Below, piece after piece: positions 51,994 through 60,619 of a stretch of 64,000 bases of DNA. Source of the stretch: Paenibacillus sp. 37 (GTDB lineage Bacteria > Bacillota > Bacilli > Paenibacillales > Paenibacillaceae); assembly GCF_008386395.1 (NCBI RefSeq), contig NZ_CP043761.1, positions 4,588,001-4,652,000 on the forward strand, in the 5' to 3' direction. Position numbers and translations under genes: made by a program. Under the pieces are notes generated by a model that saw nothing but the letters and a program-made list of their open reading frames with translations, ran no database searches and had not been told where the DNA came from. The stretch's first letter is position 1. Every line of letters starts with the position of its first letter.

Positions 51994-52986
51994 TTGCCTC
52001 AACAATCCAAGCCTGTCAGCTATGGGGGGCAAGCTGTCATTGAAGGCGTAATGTTCGGTGGGAAACATGTCAACGTTACAGCTGTTCGTAGAAAAGACGG
52101 CGAAATTACGTATCTGGAAGTTCCCAAGCAAGACAAGTCCTGGGTCATGAAATTGCGGCGGATTCCTTTATTACGCGGAATTGTCAGCATTATAGATTCA
52201 AGTGTCAAAGGTAGCAGACATCTCAATTATTCTGCTGACGCCTATGCTGATGATGAACTGGAACCTGAAGAGAAAGCCAAGCAAAAAGAGAAAGAAGGTT
52301 CGGGCTGGAGCCTAAGCATGATCATTGGTGTGACCGCCGTCGCCATCCTTTCATTCCTTTTTGGTAAAGTTGTGCTCACATTGCTTCCTGTTGTTATCGA
52401 GAATTTTCTATTCAAAAATGCATTCGACAATCAGTTTCTGCATAATTTACTGGAAGGCGGCATTAAGCTGATCCTGTTACTCGCTTATCTGTGGTTAATC
52501 TCACAGACACCGATGATTAAACGTCTCTTCCAGTATCATGGGGCGGAACACAAAGTAATCAGCGCACATGAAGCTGGTGAAGAACTGACACCGGAGAACG
52601 TGCAAAAGTACAGCCGACTGCACTACCGCTGCGGAAGCAGCTTCATTATGTTGACTGTCATTATCGGAGTGTTTCTATACTCCCTCTTCACGTACGATAA
52701 CCTCTGGGAACGGATGGGTCAGCGTCTGTTGTTATTGCCAGTTGTGCTAGGCATTTCTTTTGAACTGTTAAAGCTCACGAATTCGGTACGTGATATTCCT
52801 GTACTGCGTTATCTTGGATACCCGGGATTGTGGCTGCAATTGCTGACAACAAAAGAACCGACCAACGAACAGGTAGAAGTATCCATTGCTTCGTTTAACC
52901 GTATGCGTGAGTTGGATGCCAAGCTTGCCAATGTCTCTGCTACGTCAGAAGTACCTGTTGCAACACTCGATCCTGTGAAAGGGTGA
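51994..52986 (+). CDS. yqhQ: DUF1385 membrane protein YqhQ
   Basis: About 330 residues. The N-terminal SYGGQAVIEGVMFGGKH is a family signature, and a glycine-rich cytosolic domain precedes several transmembrane helices (about 105-130, 150-170, 215-235 and 245-265). FQYHGAEHKVISAHEAGEELT (cited in part) is the hallmark GAEHK region, with possible metal-binding His/Glu. The start is ambiguous: TTG 51994 has AGGAAGGTG at proper spacing, while GTG 51985 lies inside that site. Function unknown. It heads the yqhQ-yqhP pair. Confidence 0.87.
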   Translation: MPQQSKPVSYGGQAVIEGVMFGGKHVNVTAVRRKDGEITYLEVPKQDKSWVMKLRRIPLLRGIVSIIDSSVKGSRHLNYSADAYADDELEPEEKAKQKEKEGSGWSLSMIIGVTAVAILSFLFGKVVLTLLPVVIENFLFKNAFDNQFLHNLLEGGIKLILLLAYLWLISQTPMIKRLFQYHGAEHKVISAHEAGEELTPENVQKYSRLHYRCGSSFIMLTVIIGVFLYSLFTYDNLWERMGQRLLLLPVVLGISFELLKLTNSVRDIPVLRYLGYPGLWLQLLTTKEPTNEQVEVSIASFNRMRELDAKLANVSATSEVPVATLDPVKG

Positions 52987-52991
52987 ATGAT

Positions 52992-53324
52992 ATGAACAAG
53001 CAGGCAATCTTATTTTGGACGTTCATCGCACTAGCTGCTGTTGGAGTCTTGACTTGGCTGGGGAACGCTAGTCCATCCAGGATCATTATTCCTCTGGTCG
53101 TGTTCGGAGCTGTATTCCTGCTGTACAAATATCCGCCTCGTCGCTGGGCAAGCAAAGCCAAAACACCGAAGATTAAACCATCGGCACGAACCATGGCGAA
53201 AGTTAATGCACAGTCCAGTGCCAGAAAGAGCAGCGGCTCTTCAAAGAAACGCAAGGATTATCCTTTCCAAGTGATTCAGGGACAAAAAGGGAAAAGCGAT
53301 GAAGATATACCGAAATTTCACTAA
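52992..53324 (+). CDS. yqhP: YqhP-like small membrane protein
   Basis: 110 residues from ATG 52992, with AAAGGGTG six bases upstream and only 5 bases after the yqhQ stop. Two transmembrane helices (about 4-22 and 30-46) and a long basic tail (KAKTPKIKPSARTMAK, KKRKDYPF) are seen. The B. subtilis neighbour YqhP has the same position. Function unknown; the tail could contact RNA or membrane lipids, which is speculation. A terminator follows. Confidence 0.8.
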   Translation: MNKQAILFWTFIALAAVGVLTWLGNASPSRIIIPLVVFGAVFLLYKYPPRRWASKAKTPKIKPSARTMAKVNAQSSARKSSGSSKKRKDYPFQVIQGQKGKSDEDIPKFH

Positions 53325-53340
53325 TATCGACTGAACATAC

Positions 53341-53381
53341 AAAAAAGCAGTTCTCCCAACATGCGGAGAATTGCTTTTTTC
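53341..53381. terminator. Bidirectional terminator between yqhP and yqhO
   Basis: AAAAAAGCA-TTCTCC / GGAGAA-TGCTTTTTT, with A- and T-runs on both sides. Confidence 0.9.
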
Positions 53382-53385
53382 ACGT

Positions 53386-54387
53386 TTATACAGGAATCAG
53401 AGGTGGAGCTTCTGCTTGTTTCTTGCGCAATTCTTTTCTTTGTTTGTCCAGCTGTTCATCATACATTTTCATATTCCATCCGTTGAAAAATTCGTTCCCT
53501 GCTGTTGCGCCTGATCGATATAAGGCTGTGCTGTCCTGTAACGATAAATGAAATTGCGTCGGTTTAATGCCTAGCGTTGGTATCTTCACTGTCCGAAACC
53601 GGTTAATCTGTTCGATATAGCGTTCATCATGTGCTGTGAGCATCGTCTCTACAAGGGCCTGAAGCATGCTTAGCGGTCCTTTAATCCGGGCAGGTTCTAC
53701 TTCCGTCTTCCCTACCATTTTGAATCCGACAACCGGAATAACGTCTCCTCCTCGTTCCGAGCGATCACCATCGAAGAGCCACAACGGGAAATTGCTAAGC
53801 AATCCACCATCCACGACATAAACGAACTGATCTTGAAAAGGAAGACCTTTGGAAAATATCGGCGACTTGCGTATGACTACCGGATCGAAAAAATATGGGA
53901 TACTGCAACTCATACGTACCGCCTTTGCAACATCCAGCTTCGCAGGGTCAATGCCGAACCGCCGAATATCGTCTGGCAACACCAGAATGGTCCCATTGGA
54001 TATATCGGATGCGGTAATAAGCAACTTGCCTAGTGGCAAGTCAGCGAATGTGCGAATCCCTTTTTGCTCCAGCATCTTGCGAATCCATGATTCCAATGCC
54101 TCCCCCGAATACAAACCTTTCTTCAAGAACAGCCTCGCTGCGGGGCCAATCCATCGGGTATTAAATATGGGGGAACGACGCAGCAATGAAACAAAGGGTG
54201 TATTCTCGATAATGACTTTCATCTCTTCGGCCCGGTAACCCGCCGCTAGCAGAGCAGCTACAATGGAGCCGGATGATGTGCCAGCCACCCGATTGAACTG
54301 AATGCCACAATCTTGAGCACCCTGCACAGCACCCGCAAGCGAGATTCCTTTGACGCCTCCACCTTCAAACACCGCGTTAATTAACAC
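53386..54387 (-). CDS. yqhO: Patatin-like phospholipase (YqhO)
   Basis: 333 residues with a patatin fold. FEGGGVKGISLAGAV (7-21) forms the oxyanion hole, AGTSSGSIVAALL (about 35) holds the nucleophile Ser, and YVVDGGLLSNFPLWLF (about 190) holds the Asp of the dyad. No signal peptide, so probably cytosolic or membrane-associated. GTG 54387 has GGGGG about seven bases upstream, and that run is also the 3' arm of the terminator of the gene before it. Convergent with yqhP. Lipid substrate unknown. Confidence 0.87.
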   Translation of the reverse strand: MLINAVFEGGGVKGISLAGAVQGAQDCGIQFNRVAGTSSGSIVAALLAAGYRAEEMKVIIENTPFVSLLRRSPIFNTRWIGPAARLFLKKGLYSGEALESWIRKMLEQKGIRTFADLPLGKLLITASDISNGTILVLPDDIRRFGIDPAKLDVAKAVRMSCSIPYFFDPVVIRKSPIFSKGLPFQDQFVYVVDGGLLSNFPLWLFDGDRSERGGDVIPVVGFKMVGKTEVEPARIKGPLSMLQALVETMLTAHDERYIEQINRFRTVKIPTLGIKPTQFHLSLQDSTALYRSGATAGNEFFNGWNMKMYDEQLDKQRKELRKKQAEAPPLIPV

Positions 54388-54392
54388 AACAA

Positions 54393-54455
54393 AACCCCCG
54401 TTCTCCAGGCAGCCACGTTTCTACTGCCACTCTATGAGAACAAGGGTTTGTCTTA
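54393..54455 (-). terminator. Terminator of the glycoside-hydrolase-like gene, overlapping the yqhO ribosome site
   Basis: On the minus strand AACCCTTGTTCTC pairs with GAGAACGGGGGTT, with an inner GGCAG/CTGCC. A T-rich stretch follows and leads directly into the GTG start of yqhO. Confidence 0.75.
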
Positions 54456-54476
54456 TAACTGTATCGTTAAAATGTT

Positions 54477-56087
54477 CTAGAGACCATAGTACGCTTTTAA
54501 TTTGGCAATTACGCCGAGAGGATTCTTCGTCAGGTGCTGTGAACTAAAGAAAATATCCCCTTTGACCGAACCATACTTTTTGTTGTAGTTCAGCTGATCG
54601 ATGATCTCCTGTGAAGTCTGCCAGCCAATTTCCGGCGTACCTAACTTATAAGGAGAGTGACCGATATACAATTTTACATTTGTATTAGCCACTTCATTCG
54701 CCCACCAGTCCACAACTTTGTCGTATCGGGCTACACTCAGTGTCATACTCCAATATACCTGCGGAGCGACATAGTCGATCCACTCCTGGTTAATCCATGT
54801 CCGCACATCTGCATTCATGCTGTCATACGCGGTTACTCCCGCTTTGGTATCAGAGCCAGTCAGATCAACGGATTTATTACGCCATACACCAAATGGACTA
54901 ATTCCATATTCAACGTTACCTTTCACCCTGTGAATGCTCTGTCCGAGCTGCTTGACGAACTGATTAATATTGTCCCGACGCCATTCAGCACGGTCTTTGG
55001 TATTCAATGTGTTATAGGTTTTGAAGGCTGCATCATCATTAAAAGTCACATTGGATGGATAGAAATAATCATCCAGATGTACACCATCAATATCATACTG
55101 ATTGACCACTTCCATGATCGTATCGATAATATGCTGTCTGGCTTCCGGGATACCCGGGTTAATGTACATTTTGCCGGATGCATTCACAATCCAGTCGGGA
55201 TGAAGCTTCGAGATGTGGTTTGCAGCCAAGTTTGATGTACTTGCTGAGTTCGTTGCTCTAAACGGATTAAACCAGGCGTGGAACTCCAAACCTCGTTTAT
55301 GTGCTTCCTCGACCATAAACGCGAGGGGATCATAACCTGGATCTTTACCTTGTGTTCCTGTCAATACGCTGTTCCAAGGTACCAAACCTGAAGGATAGAT
55401 GGCATCCCCATTGGCTCTCACTTGGACAAATACAGCATTAATGCCCATACCTTGCAACGTATCTAGCTGTTTCGTATACTCCTGTTTTTGCTTCTCTACA
55501 TTTCCCTTGGCACCGGATGAAGGCCAGTCTCCATTCACAGTGGAAATCCAGGCTCCCCGCATCTCTTCAGAAGCTGGTACAGTACCCGTGCCTCCAGGCT
55601 CCGCTGGGGTTACCGGGGTTGGTTCAGGAGTTGGGACTGATTCGTCTCCTGTGTACAGATCAATGGTCTGGGCTGCTTGATTCCAGTTCACTCGAATGCC
55701 CAGGTTCTCACTGACAAATCGAATGGGTACCATGACCCGACCTTGTTTCAATTCGACCGATGCATCCAGACCAACTACAGCGTTATCCACGGTTGCCTGC
55801 TGGCGCCCGCTCGTCATAGAGATGACCGAATCAAATTTCTGAATGGTCACGGTACGAGTAGCTTGAGACCATAGAACAGACGCACCCAGTCCTTCGCTAA
55901 TAACACGCAGAGGTACCATCGTTACATTTACTTTGGGCAGGATGTAGGGTGATACATCCGATTCCAAACGGTTGCCGTCTAGAAAAATAGCGATTTCCTT
56001 CTGCCCGGCCGCTTGTGCCGTCATGCCTGCTGTCTGTAATCCAAGTACAAAAATGAGCAGCAGCATCAATCCTTTACGAACGTTCAT
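54477..56087 (-). CDS. Secreted glycoside-hydrolase-like protein (GHL10/DUF187) with stalk domains
   Basis: 536 residues. Signal peptide 1-27 (LMLLLIFVLGLQTAGMTAQA, cleavage near AQA-AG). Residues 30-145 form two copper-amine-oxidase-N-like repeats (VTMVPLRVISEGLGASVLW and VMVPIRFVSENLGIRVNW). A Pro/Thr linker follows. From about 172 a (beta/alpha)8 domain of the YngK/GHL10 type begins (EMRGAWISTVNGDWP), with FVQVRANGDAIYPS, FHAWFNPFR and the acidic strand DIDGVHLDDYFYPS. The substrate is probably a cell-wall or peptidoglycan-related glycan, by family. ATG follows GGAGGAC. Confidence 0.88.
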   Translation of the reverse strand: MNVRKGLMLLLIFVLGLQTAGMTAQAAGQKEIAIFLDGNRLESDVSPYILPKVNVTMVPLRVISEGLGASVLWSQATRTVTIQKFDSVISMTSGRQQATVDNAVVGLDASVELKQGRVMVPIRFVSENLGIRVNWNQAAQTIDLYTGDESVPTPEPTPVTPAEPGGTGTVPASEEMRGAWISTVNGDWPSSGAKGNVEKQKQEYTKQLDTLQGMGINAVFVQVRANGDAIYPSGLVPWNSVLTGTQGKDPGYDPLAFMVEEAHKRGLEFHAWFNPFRATNSASTSNLAANHISKLHPDWIVNASGKMYINPGIPEARQHIIDTIMEVVNQYDIDGVHLDDYFYPSNVTFNDDAAFKTYNTLNTKDRAEWRRDNINQFVKQLGQSIHRVKGNVEYGISPFGVWRNKSVDLTGSDTKAGVTAYDSMNADVRTWINQEWIDYVAPQVYWSMTLSVARYDKVVDWWANEVANTNVKLYIGHSPYKLGTPEIGWQTSQEIIDQLNYNKKYGSVKGDIFFSSQHLTKNPLGVIAKLKAYYGL

Positions 56088-56198
56088 TAGTGCAGTCCTC
56101 CAAAATCATTATAAATTTGCGGTAAATTCTACTAGTTTAATAGACGCTCCTACCGTTCGTTTAGTTGCGATAATCACCAAATTATGGTGTGATTGCAC

Positions 56199-56242
56199 AC
56201 AAAAAAATGCTTCCTGCCATTGAAACGGCAAGAAGCATCCTT
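56199..56242 (-). terminator. Terminator of mntR
   Basis: On the minus strand GATGCTTCTTGCC pairs with GGCAGGAAGCAT, then T7. Confidence 0.85.
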
Positions 56243-56296
56243 TGATCACAGGATACAATTCATTATATATCACCATGTGTATTCCACTGCTGAAAC

Positions 56297-56725
56297 TTAA
56301 GACTCCGTATTACTCATGACATCCTGAAGGTTTTTGAGGTCACGCAACCGGCTCTCATCCTGACGGAAGTATTCAACCAAGGACTCAATGCATGTAATGG
56401 AGTCCCAGCTCAGATGATGTTCAATGCCTTCAACATCATTGTAGATATTTTGTTCCTGAACACCAATCGTTGTCAAAAATTGTTCAAGCAGATGATGGCG
56501 CTCCATCAAACGTTTGCCCATCTTTTTACCTTTTGGCGTAAGCACCAGTCCGCGGTACTTTTCGTAGATCAGGTACTCGTCTTTGTCCAGCTTTTGGATC
56601 ATCTTCGTCACCGATGAAGGATGTACTTCCAGTCCTTCAGCTATATCAGACACACGAGCATAGCCCTTTTCATCAATTAATTTGTATATACGCTCCAAAT
56701 AATCTTCCATACTGGGCGTTGGCAT
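56297..56725 (-). CDS. mntR: Manganese transport regulator MntR
   Basis: 142 residues, DtxR family. Winged-helix DNA-binding domain [21 protein letters not shown]...[13 protein letters not shown] (1-70). Metal ligands expected for MntR are visible in MEDYLERI (Asp8-equivalent and Glu11), HHLLEQFL (His77 region), and GIEHHLSWD (Glu99, His103). Mn2+ binding represses manganese importers. ATG has AGAAAAGAGGGAAG upstream. It lies between yqhO and other yqh genes in B. subtilis as well. Confidence 0.93.
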   Translation of the reverse strand: MPTPSMEDYLERIYKLIDEKGYARVSDIAEGLEVHPSSVTKMIQKLDKDEYLIYEKYRGLVLTPKGKKMGKRLMERHHLLEQFLTTIGVQEQNIYNDVEGIEHHLSWDSITCIESLVEYFRQDESRLRDLKNLQDVMSNTES

Positions 56726-56782
56726 CTGCTTCCCTCTTTTCTCTCTGACCGGCCCCTATTCGTGCCTGGTCCCTATCTTATA

Positions 56783-56812
56783 ATGATACATGTTATCAAT
56801 ACGCATTGGCAA
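56783..56812 (-). promoter_or_regulatory. mntR promoter with palindromic operator-like site
   Basis: TTGCCA (56807-56812) and TATCAT (56783-56788) lie 18 bases apart on the minus strand. TGATAcatgtTATCA-type symmetry (56784-56798) overlaps the -10 element and could be an autoregulatory or Fur-type site. Confidence 0.5.
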
Positions 56813-56917
56813 GTCCTGCACAGTTCAGAGCGCGCTGTTACACAAGTAATTGGCAGGCGTGACTTCTCCCCAAACGAGGCAAACTAAGCAAAGTTCCGCA
56901 ACGAAAGGAGTGATTTC

Positions 56918-57988
56918 GTGAGTACAAGTGTAGCCTCTCCGCCAGTTCGTAAAGCAAAAGGTACTAAACCCTTTATTCCCGATTTGGTGTATTTTGAACC
57001 CGGTGCGCTGGAATATGATAAAGGTAAACGGATTATGGAATGGGTCACATCCAAAAACATCCCTTATCAAATGACCACATCCCATAACCGAATCACAAAC
57101 CTGCCCGGTGAAACCGAACAAGAAAAGTATCGGATGGCGAAGCGTACTCTGGTCGTTGGTGTGCGCAAAACACTCAAGTTTGACCAGTCGAAACCTTCAG
57201 CGGAATATGCCATTCCCATCTCTACCGGCTGTATGGGGCACTGCCATTATTGTTATCTTCAAACGACACTTGGTGCGAAACCTTATGTCCGTGTCTATGT
57301 TAATACCGAGGAGATCATTCAGGCAGCCAAAGGATACATCGAAGAACGCGCGCCTGAAATCACACGATTTGAAGCCGCCTGTACATCTGATCCCGTAGGA
57401 CTCGAACATATCACGGAAAATTTAAGTGACTTGATCCGTTTTATGGCGGAAGAAGAATATGGGCGTTTGCGATTCGTAACCAAATATCATCACGTTGATC
57501 CATTGCTGAACATTAAGCATAACGGCCATACTCGTATCCGGTTTAGTGTCAATTCGGATTATGTTATCAAAAACTTTGAACCGGCTACCTCCAGATTTGA
57601 GGAACGCATTGAAGCTGCTGGCAAAATTGCACACGCCGGTTATCCCCTGGGATTCATTATCGCTCCTATTATGTGGTATGAAGGCTGGGAAGAAGGATAC
57701 TCGGATCTGTTGCAGAAGCTGGCAGATACGCTTCCAGAGGAAGCAACCAAGGATCTTACCTTTGAGATGATCCAGCACCGTTTTACCAAAACGGCCAAAG
57801 CAACCATTGAGAAACGTTATCCTAAAACCAAGCTGGAGATGGATATCGAGAAACGTAAAATGAAATGGGGCCGCTGGGGCCAGTACAAGTATGTGTATAA
57901 AGATGACCAGCAAGATGCGCTGCGCGAATTCATTACGGAACGGATCTTTGAACATTTCCCACTAGCCAGTATTGATTACTTCACCTAA
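56918..57988 (+). CDS. splB: Spore photoproduct lyase
   Basis: Radical SAM enzyme that reverts 5-thyminyl-5,6-dihydrothymine in germinating spores. 356 residues. The iron-sulfur CxxxCxxC is TGCMGHCHYCYLQT (about 105-118), and the hydrogen-donor Cys is in EAACTSDPVG (about 155). GTG start with AAAGGAG seven bases upstream. The upstream regulator gene splA of B. subtilis is not present. Expected to be made in the forespore; no promoter was assigned. Confidence 0.96.
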   Translation: MSTSVASPPVRKAKGTKPFIPDLVYFEPGALEYDKGKRIMEWVTSKNIPYQMTTSHNRITNLPGETEQEKYRMAKRTLVVGVRKTLKFDQSKPSAEYAIPISTGCMGHCHYCYLQTTLGAKPYVRVYVNTEEIIQAAKGYIEERAPEITRFEAACTSDPVGLEHITENLSDLIRFMAEEEYGRLRFVTKYHHVDPLLNIKHNGHTRIRFSVNSDYVIKNFEPATSRFEERIEAAGKIAHAGYPLGFIIAPIMWYEGWEEGYSDLLQKLADTLPEEATKDLTFEMIQHRFTKTAKATIEKRYPKTKLEMDIEKRKMKWGRWGQYKYVYKDDQQDALREFITERIFEHFPLASIDYFT

Positions 57989-58053
57989 ACGAAAAACGCG
58001 ACTGCCCGTAATGATATGCTCGTATAGGCAGGCATTTATAACAAACGATTAAA

Positions 58054-58104
58054 AAGCAGGTTACATGACCCAGAGTGACTCTGGTTAACATGTAGCCTGC
58101 TTTG
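58054..58104. terminator. Bidirectional terminator between splB and ccdA
   Basis: AAGCAGG-TACATG / CATGTA-CCTGCTT with an inner CCAGAGT / ACTCTGG. A-run before and TTTG after. Confidence 0.85.
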
Positions 58105-58139
58105 TCATGCATTTTTAAATTCAAATTCAGTTCATCCGT

Positions 58140-58853
58140 TTAAATAATCATCCAGTCTGGTGTAATCTGCTGCAACCAGATCGTAATCTTGGTCATCTGA
58201 TCTGTAAAAAGCAATACCCCAAGGAACAACATTAATGCTCCCCCGACTTTCATCATGACATTGGAATACCGTAAAATCCAGCGTGTCGATCCAATGAAAA
58301 AGGCCAAAATGAAGAATGGGATGGCAAACCCTGCCGTATAACCTGTAATCAACGCCAACCAGGTTGTGGGCTCACTTGCAGCCATTGCAATGATCGCTGT
58401 TAGAATAGGGCCAATACAAGGCGACCAACCTGCTGAGAAACCGATACCAAATATAAAAGAGCCCAGATAGCCTGCTGGTTTCCATTTCATATCCAGCTTG
58501 CGTTCCTTCATCAGAAACTGCGGCTTGAACACACCAAGCAAAAATAACCCCATAAGCATAATCAAAATCGCAGACAATTGCCGAATCAGTTCTCGGTTAT
58601 CATTGAAAAATTGGCCAAACAGTCCAGCACCAAGGCCAAGCGAATAAAATACAGCCGAGAAGCCTAAAATAAACGCCAGCGTATGCGTCATGGTCTTAAA
58701 GCGGACTTCGCGCTGATTGCGGTCATCCTTCAATTGTTGCACCGTCATCCCTGTAATGTAGGAGAGGTATGATGGATACAGCGGAAGACAACATGGTGAT
58801 ATAAATGAGACCAAACCTGCTACAAAAGCCATCCATACATTAACATCAGGCAT
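58140..58853 (-). CDS. ccdA: Cytochrome c biogenesis protein CcdA
   Basis: 237 residues with six transmembrane helices. It carries electrons across the membrane to thioredoxin-like partners. The two conserved Cys sites are SFISPCCLPLYPSYLSYITG (16-35, helix 1) and GWSPCIGPILTAII (about 144-157, helix 4). CcdA of B. subtilis is needed for cytochrome c maturation and for spore-coat or cortex redox steps. ATG 58853 has GGGAGACACC upstream. It is followed by splB on the other strand. A gene for a thioredoxin-like ResA/StoA is not in the window. Confidence 0.92.
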   Translation of the reverse strand: MPDVNVWMAFVAGLVSFISPCCLPLYPSYLSYITGMTVQQLKDDRNQREVRFKTMTHTLAFILGFSAVFYSLGLGAGLFGQFFNDNRELIRQLSAILIMLMGLFLLGVFKPQFLMKERKLDMKWKPAGYLGSFIFGIGFSAGWSPCIGPILTAIIAMAASEPTTWLALITGYTAGFAIPFFILAFFIGSTRWILRYSNVMMKVGGALMLFLGVLLFTDQMTKITIWLQQITPDWMII

Positions 58854-58901
58854 GAAGCGGTGTCTCCCTTCCCCGGGCTCACGTGCTTGCTCGTTCAGTC
58901 G

Positions 58902-59714
58902 TCAGGCTCGGAACCCTTTTTTTCCAATCATCGTCAGAATCAGCATCATGATCAGCAGTAATACAATCGTTGCTCCAGGTGCGAGGTTCCAGATACCTGC
59001 TACAACCAGTCCAAGGACTACGGCAATTTCGCCGATCACCACGGACAAAATAATAGCAGATTTAAAACTTCGAGCCATCAACAGGCTGACCGCTACCGGA
59101 ATGGTCAATAGCGCTGACACCAGAAGCGCACCAACAATCTTGATCGCCGTGCTTATGACAAGTGCTGTCATCACAGTGATTAACATGTTCAGAATTCTCA
59201 CAGGCAACCCTGTAACCGCTGCCGCATCTTCCTCAAAGCTGAGCAGGAAAAATTCCTTATGTAACAATGCCACTACAATCACCACGATCAGCGTAACCAC
59301 ACCTACAAGCTTCAGATCCGTAGCGTCTAATGTATATATACTGCCGAACAAATAACTCATGACATCTGCATTATATCCTTTGCCCAGCGTAAAGAACAAG
59401 GAAGCAAGAGCCACGCCACCGGACATGATAATGGCGATCGATAATTCGGCGTAACTCTTGTACGCTTTGCGCAACTTCTCTATCGCAAATGAAGCAAGTA
59501 CGGCAAATATCAAGCCCACCGCAATGGGATACACTTCGATCAGGAATCCAAGTGCAACCCCGGCAATGGTCACATGAGACAAGGTGTCCCCGATCATGGA
59601 TAACCGCCGCAAGACCAGGAACAGTCCGATTAACGGAGCGGTAATGCCGATTAACAACCCACCCGCCAGCGCACGCTGAAAAAAATCACTCATTAATATT
59701 TCCAAAACAAACAC
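58902..59714 (-). CDS. znuB: Zinc ABC transporter permease
   Basis: 270 residues with about eight transmembrane helices. ABC-3 family features are GGLLIGITAPLIGLFLVLRR (18-37), DTLSHVTIAGVALGF (43-57) and ALLVSALLTIPVAVSLL. GTG 59714 has AAGGAG close upstream; an ATG seven codons on is an alternative. Zinc rather than manganese is inferred from the His-rich binding protein and the Zur-like operator of the same cluster. It ends about 50 bases before ccdA. Confidence 0.9.
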   Translation of the reverse strand: MFVLEILMSDFFQRALAGGLLIGITAPLIGLFLVLRRLSMIGDTLSHVTIAGVALGFLIEVYPIAVGLIFAVLASFAIEKLRKAYKSYAELSIAIIMSGGVALASLFFTLGKGYNADVMSYLFGSIYTLDATDLKLVGVVTLIVVIVVALLHKEFFLLSFEEDAAAVTGLPVRILNMLITVMTALVISTAIKIVGALLVSALLTIPVAVSLLMARSFKSAIILSVVIGEIAVVLGLVVAGIWNLAPGATIVLLLIMMLILTMIGKKGFRA

Positions 59715-59761
59715 GACTCCTTCGGCCTTACTTACTCTAATCTAATGGGCCATACATACGG

Positions 59762-60520
59762 CTAGCGTACCTGTGCAGTAGTATGTTGCAGATTGGTCTC
59801 TGCACAATCCTGTACCTCATGCGAATGACGGACATGAAAATTAATTTTGCCATTCGTTACGGCAGCTTCAGAACCCAGATAACTCTCCATCCGATCCATA
59901 TCATGTGACACCATCAGAAAAGTCATCCGGTGATGTTCATGCATATGGGTAATCAGTTCAAAGAAACTGGCCTGTGATTCAGCATCAATACCTACTGTGG
60001 GTTCATCCAGAATCAACAGATCCGGGTGATTGATAAGCGCTCGTGCAAGAAATACACGCTGCTGCTGTCCGCCGGACAATTGGCCAATTCTTTTGTTCGC
60101 CAGATCTTCAATGCGCATAACCTGCATCGCATCCGTGCACTGTTGCTGACATTTGCGAGACATACGACGGAACATGTTTTTGTTATTGTACAAACCGGAC
60201 ATGACCACTTCACGAACGGTCGCAGGGAATAACGGGTTAAATGCATTCTTTTGAGGTACATACCCGATTCGTTCCCAGTCCTTGAACCTGCGGATCGACT
60301 GTCCGAATAGTTTGATATCTCCCTGCGCAGGAGGAAGAAGTCCTACCAGCATGCGCAGCAATGTCGTTTTACCCGCCCCATTGGAACCTATAATCCCGAC
60401 AAAGTCCCGTTCCTGGGCCATAAAATCGAGATTCTCAATCACTCGCTGGTCCCCGTAGGAAAATGATAGTTTCTCGATCTCTATAATTGGATCATGACAT
60501 AGTGGCATGATTTGCTGCAT
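59762..60520 (-). CDS. znuC: Zinc ABC transporter ATP-binding protein
   Basis: 252 residues from ATG 60520, with AAGGGCGG seven bases upstream. Walker A is GSNGAGKTTLLRMLVG (about 47-62), Q-loop GYVPQKN, signature LSGGQQQRVFLARAL (about 149), Walker B LLILDEPTVGID and switch VSHDMD. Energises the ZnuB permease. Middle gene of the znuACB unit. The N-terminal MQQIMPLCHDPIIEIE is slightly extended relative to relatives. Confidence 0.92.
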   Translation of the reverse strand: MQQIMPLCHDPIIEIEKLSFSYGDQRVIENLDFMAQERDFVGIIGSNGAGKTTLLRMLVGLLPPAQGDIKLFGQSIRRFKDWERIGYVPQKNAFNPLFPATVREVVMSGLYNNKNMFRRMSRKCQQQCTDAMQVMRIEDLANKRIGQLSGGQQQRVFLARALINHPDLLILDEPTVGIDAESQASFFELITHMHEHHRMTFLMVSHDMDRMESYLGSEAAVTNGKINFHVRHSHEVQDCAETNLQHTTAQVR

Positions 60521-60619
60521 GGCAAAGCCGCCCTTCTTTATATATAAGAATCCCATAGCGTCCTAAGAGCCTTCACCGCGAACGGTAAAGACTCTTCGAC
60601 CTGAATCCTTCATTCTATC

